Assembly: GCA_030066245.1 (NCBI GenBank)
Contig: JASJBY010000180.1
Coordinates: 1-7,300, forward strand
Direction: 5' to 3'
Length of the DNA stretch: 7,300 nucleotides
Source of the DNA: Gammaproteobacteria bacterium
Lineage (GTDB): Bacteria > Pseudomonadota > Gammaproteobacteria > JAABTG01
Shown: positions 6,295 to 7,300 of the stretch, piece after piece
Numbering within the stretch: position 1 is the first letter of the stretch
How the letters are laid out: every line of letters begins with the position of its first letter
Made by a program: the position numbers and the translations under genes
Notes under the pieces: generated by a model
Told to the model about the DNA's origin: nothing
Database searches by the model: none
Seen by the model: only the letters and a program-made list of their open reading frames with translations

Positions 6295-6484
6295 CGCTGG
6301 GGACAGACTTCGCTTATTTTTTTGGGGAGAGAAAAATGCCTTCTGTTACGGGCGTACCAGACGCCGGCGGAAGATTCAAAGCTTGGATGGCAGGATAGCG
6401 GCGGGGGCTTTGTCCAATCTGCAATCAGAAAAAAGGCAGCGGGCACTTGCCCAGGAGCATGCAATGAAACCGCCGAAGGCAGAA
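6295..6484. other. Junction zone between repeat and right-hand unknown gene
   Basis: This stretch holds GGGGACAGACTTCGCTT at 6299-6315, running into a T7 tract and then GGGGAGAG. From memory, similar GGGGACAG...CGC phrases occur beside IS200-like/RAYT transposase genes in proteobacteria; that is recollection, not a search. A short ORF with a good ribosome site (6336-6398) follows. Base composition shifts from GC-rich to about 50% GC in this neighbourhood, so a recombination boundary may lie here. Confidence 0.4.
6336..6398 (+). pseudogene. Possible broken small gene (20-codon ORF, frame continues after a shift)
   Basis: An ATG at 6336 sits six bases after GGAG within GGGGAGAG (6324-6331), a strong ribosome site. 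The frame reads MPSVTGVPDAGGRFKAWMAG and stops at TAG 6396-6398. A different frame then stays open and protein-like from about 6383 to 6484 (DGRIAAGALSNLQSEK and on, basic and Gln/Glu-rich), as if one base had been gained or lost near 6380-6395. The joined reading would be a short basic protein of roughly 50 residues before it runs into the antisense of the right-hand gene. I do not recognise a family. It could be the 5' stub of a transposase or DNA-binding protein cut off by the arrival of the right-hand DNA, or chance. Confidence 0.3.
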
Positions 6485-7300
6485 CTATCCTTCTTTCACG
6501 GGAACGGATTCCATAAACAGAGCTGTCTTGTAATCCCCCGCCTCGTCCACCTCGACACCCATTCGTCTCACAAGCTGCTTGATTGCCTTGACCCCTCTCT
6601 TCTCTGACTCCTCATCAACATTGATTGCCACCTCGATGAGGGTTCTCGGCTGGGCATCCTCGCCAAAAGGCGTGTCCAATTCCCCTTCTGTCGGAGGAAA
6701 CGTCCATTCCTCGACCCCTACCCCAATCTTCTTTTTCTCCACTTCTACCGAAACTTTCCAGCTCTTCGACGTGATAAAGTGGTAGATCCAGAGCTCCTTC
6801 AGCAAGCCCTTGGCAACACCTGCCGTTCTCAATAAGTCCAGCTGTGATCTTGTGAGGAATCTCGCAAGGTCACCCCGCTTTCTCCTTTCAGGATCCTTTC
6901 CGGAGATCCTCTTTACATACCTCTCCAGAGATTCGATGAGTTTCTCATTCTCCTGCTTCGCTGGAATTTTCCTTCTTGCAGACACAGAATACACAACGCG
7001 ATCACGCAAAAGATCCTTCTTCAAGACAATACCGCTGTCCTCCGCAGGAAGTCGCTCCGGATCCGCCCTATGATCCAGGGTTTCTTGCCACCGCTCTTGC
7101 TGAAAGAACTTCCACTCGTCAGCGCGCACTTTCACCTTGATTATCCACCCTTGAAACTCCGCTTTACGGTTATAAGCTCGCTCAAGGCGTATAATGGTGT
7201 TTCTCTCTCTGAGTTTGCCATCCAACTGCAAGTAAGTGGTCTCTCTCTTTCTTGGCAATTCGGTGAGCCAGGCTCGAACAGCCTCCAGCTGATTGCCCGT
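6485..7300 (-). CDS. Unrecognised protein, N-terminus beyond the right edge
   Basis: The minus-strand frame is open from position 7300 down to TAG at 6487-6485, giving 271 visible residues. No start is forced inside the window: a TTG at 7258 is possible, but the frame continues upstream without a stop (TGNQLEAVRAWLTELP), so the gene most likely starts outside. The protein is rich in Lys, Arg and Glu, with no membrane segment or signal visible. Likely helical charged stretches include KQENEKLIESLERYVKRISG and EESEKRGVKAIKQLVRRMG. The ending IEVAINVDEESEKR...LVRRMGV faintly recalls the strand-helix end of CYTH-type domains, but the defining N-terminal ExExK motif is not seen, so I do not assign it. 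GC is about 50% (43-57% in sampled 60-base lines), against about 70% in the ferredoxin gene, which points to acquired DNA. Confidence 0.7.
   Translation of the reverse strand, partial: TGNQLEAVRAWLTELPRKRETTYLQLDGKLRERNTIIRLERAYNRKAEFQGWIIKVKVRADEWKFFQQERWQETLDHRADPERLPAEDSGIVLKKDLLRDRVVYSVSARRKIPAKQENEKLIESLERYVKRISGKDPERRKRGDLARFLTRSQLDLLRTAGVAKGLLKELWIYHFITSKSWKVSVEVEKKKIGVGVEEWTFPPTEGELDTPFGEDAQPRTLIEVAINVDEESEKRGVKAIKQLVRRMGVEVDEAGDYKTALFMESVPVKEG

Noticed and set aside
5321..6300. Target-site duplication at the outer edges of the repeat pair
   Set aside because: Only a short GCGC is shared, at different distances from the two edges, so it is no better than chance.
6429..6452. Intrinsic terminator for the right-hand minus-strand gene
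   Set aside because: The GGGC-AAGT-GCCC stem is short and the T6 run on the minus strand is six bases away from it, too far for a standard intrinsic terminator.

Overview
The window looks like chromosomal DNA from a GC-rich proteobacterium. The left ~6 kb is clearly GC-rich (locally about 70% in the ferredoxin gene). The gene content, a DMSO-reductase-family electron-transfer subunit with its TorD chaperone and a polyferredoxin, suggests an anaerobically respiring or sulfur-metabolising gammaproteobacterium. That taxonomic placement is inference; no rRNA or marker gene is present.

Layout: (1) Positions 1-2235, plus strand: the end of a molybdoenzyme operon. It holds the C-terminus of a DmsB-like Fe-S subunit (cut by the left edge), a TorD/DmsD-family chaperone that overlaps it by one base, and, 109 bases on, a large four-cluster ferredoxin with an internal twin-arginine motif and a CxxC/CxxC tail. 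Together they would mature and wire a periplasmic or membrane-facing molybdopterin oxidoreductase whose catalytic subunit lies left of the window. (2) 2454-4001, plus: an exported thioredoxin-NHL-repeat protein of the NHLRC2 type. (3) 4344-4973, minus: an NmrA-like NAD(P)-binding SDR protein, convergent with the previous gene. (4) 5330-6294: a small exported protein with a phage-tail-collar-like domain (5572-6027), bracketed by two copies of a 158-bp repeat in inverted orientation (about 88% identical by hand alignment). Each repeat is itself a long interrupted palindrome. (5) 6295-6484: a junction zone with a GGGGACAG...T7 motif and a short, apparently broken ORF with a good ribosome-binding site. 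(6) 6485-7300, minus: an unrecognised basic/acidic protein, open at the right edge, in DNA of about 50% GC with strong purine-strand asymmetry, so probably of different origin from the left part.

The most notable structure is the collar-domain gene framed by inverted palindromic repeats. It reads like a repeat-bounded gene cassette or an invertible segment rather than ordinary intergenic REP scatter, but only comparison with other genomes could show that. I saw no CRISPR array, tRNA, rRNA or intact transposase.
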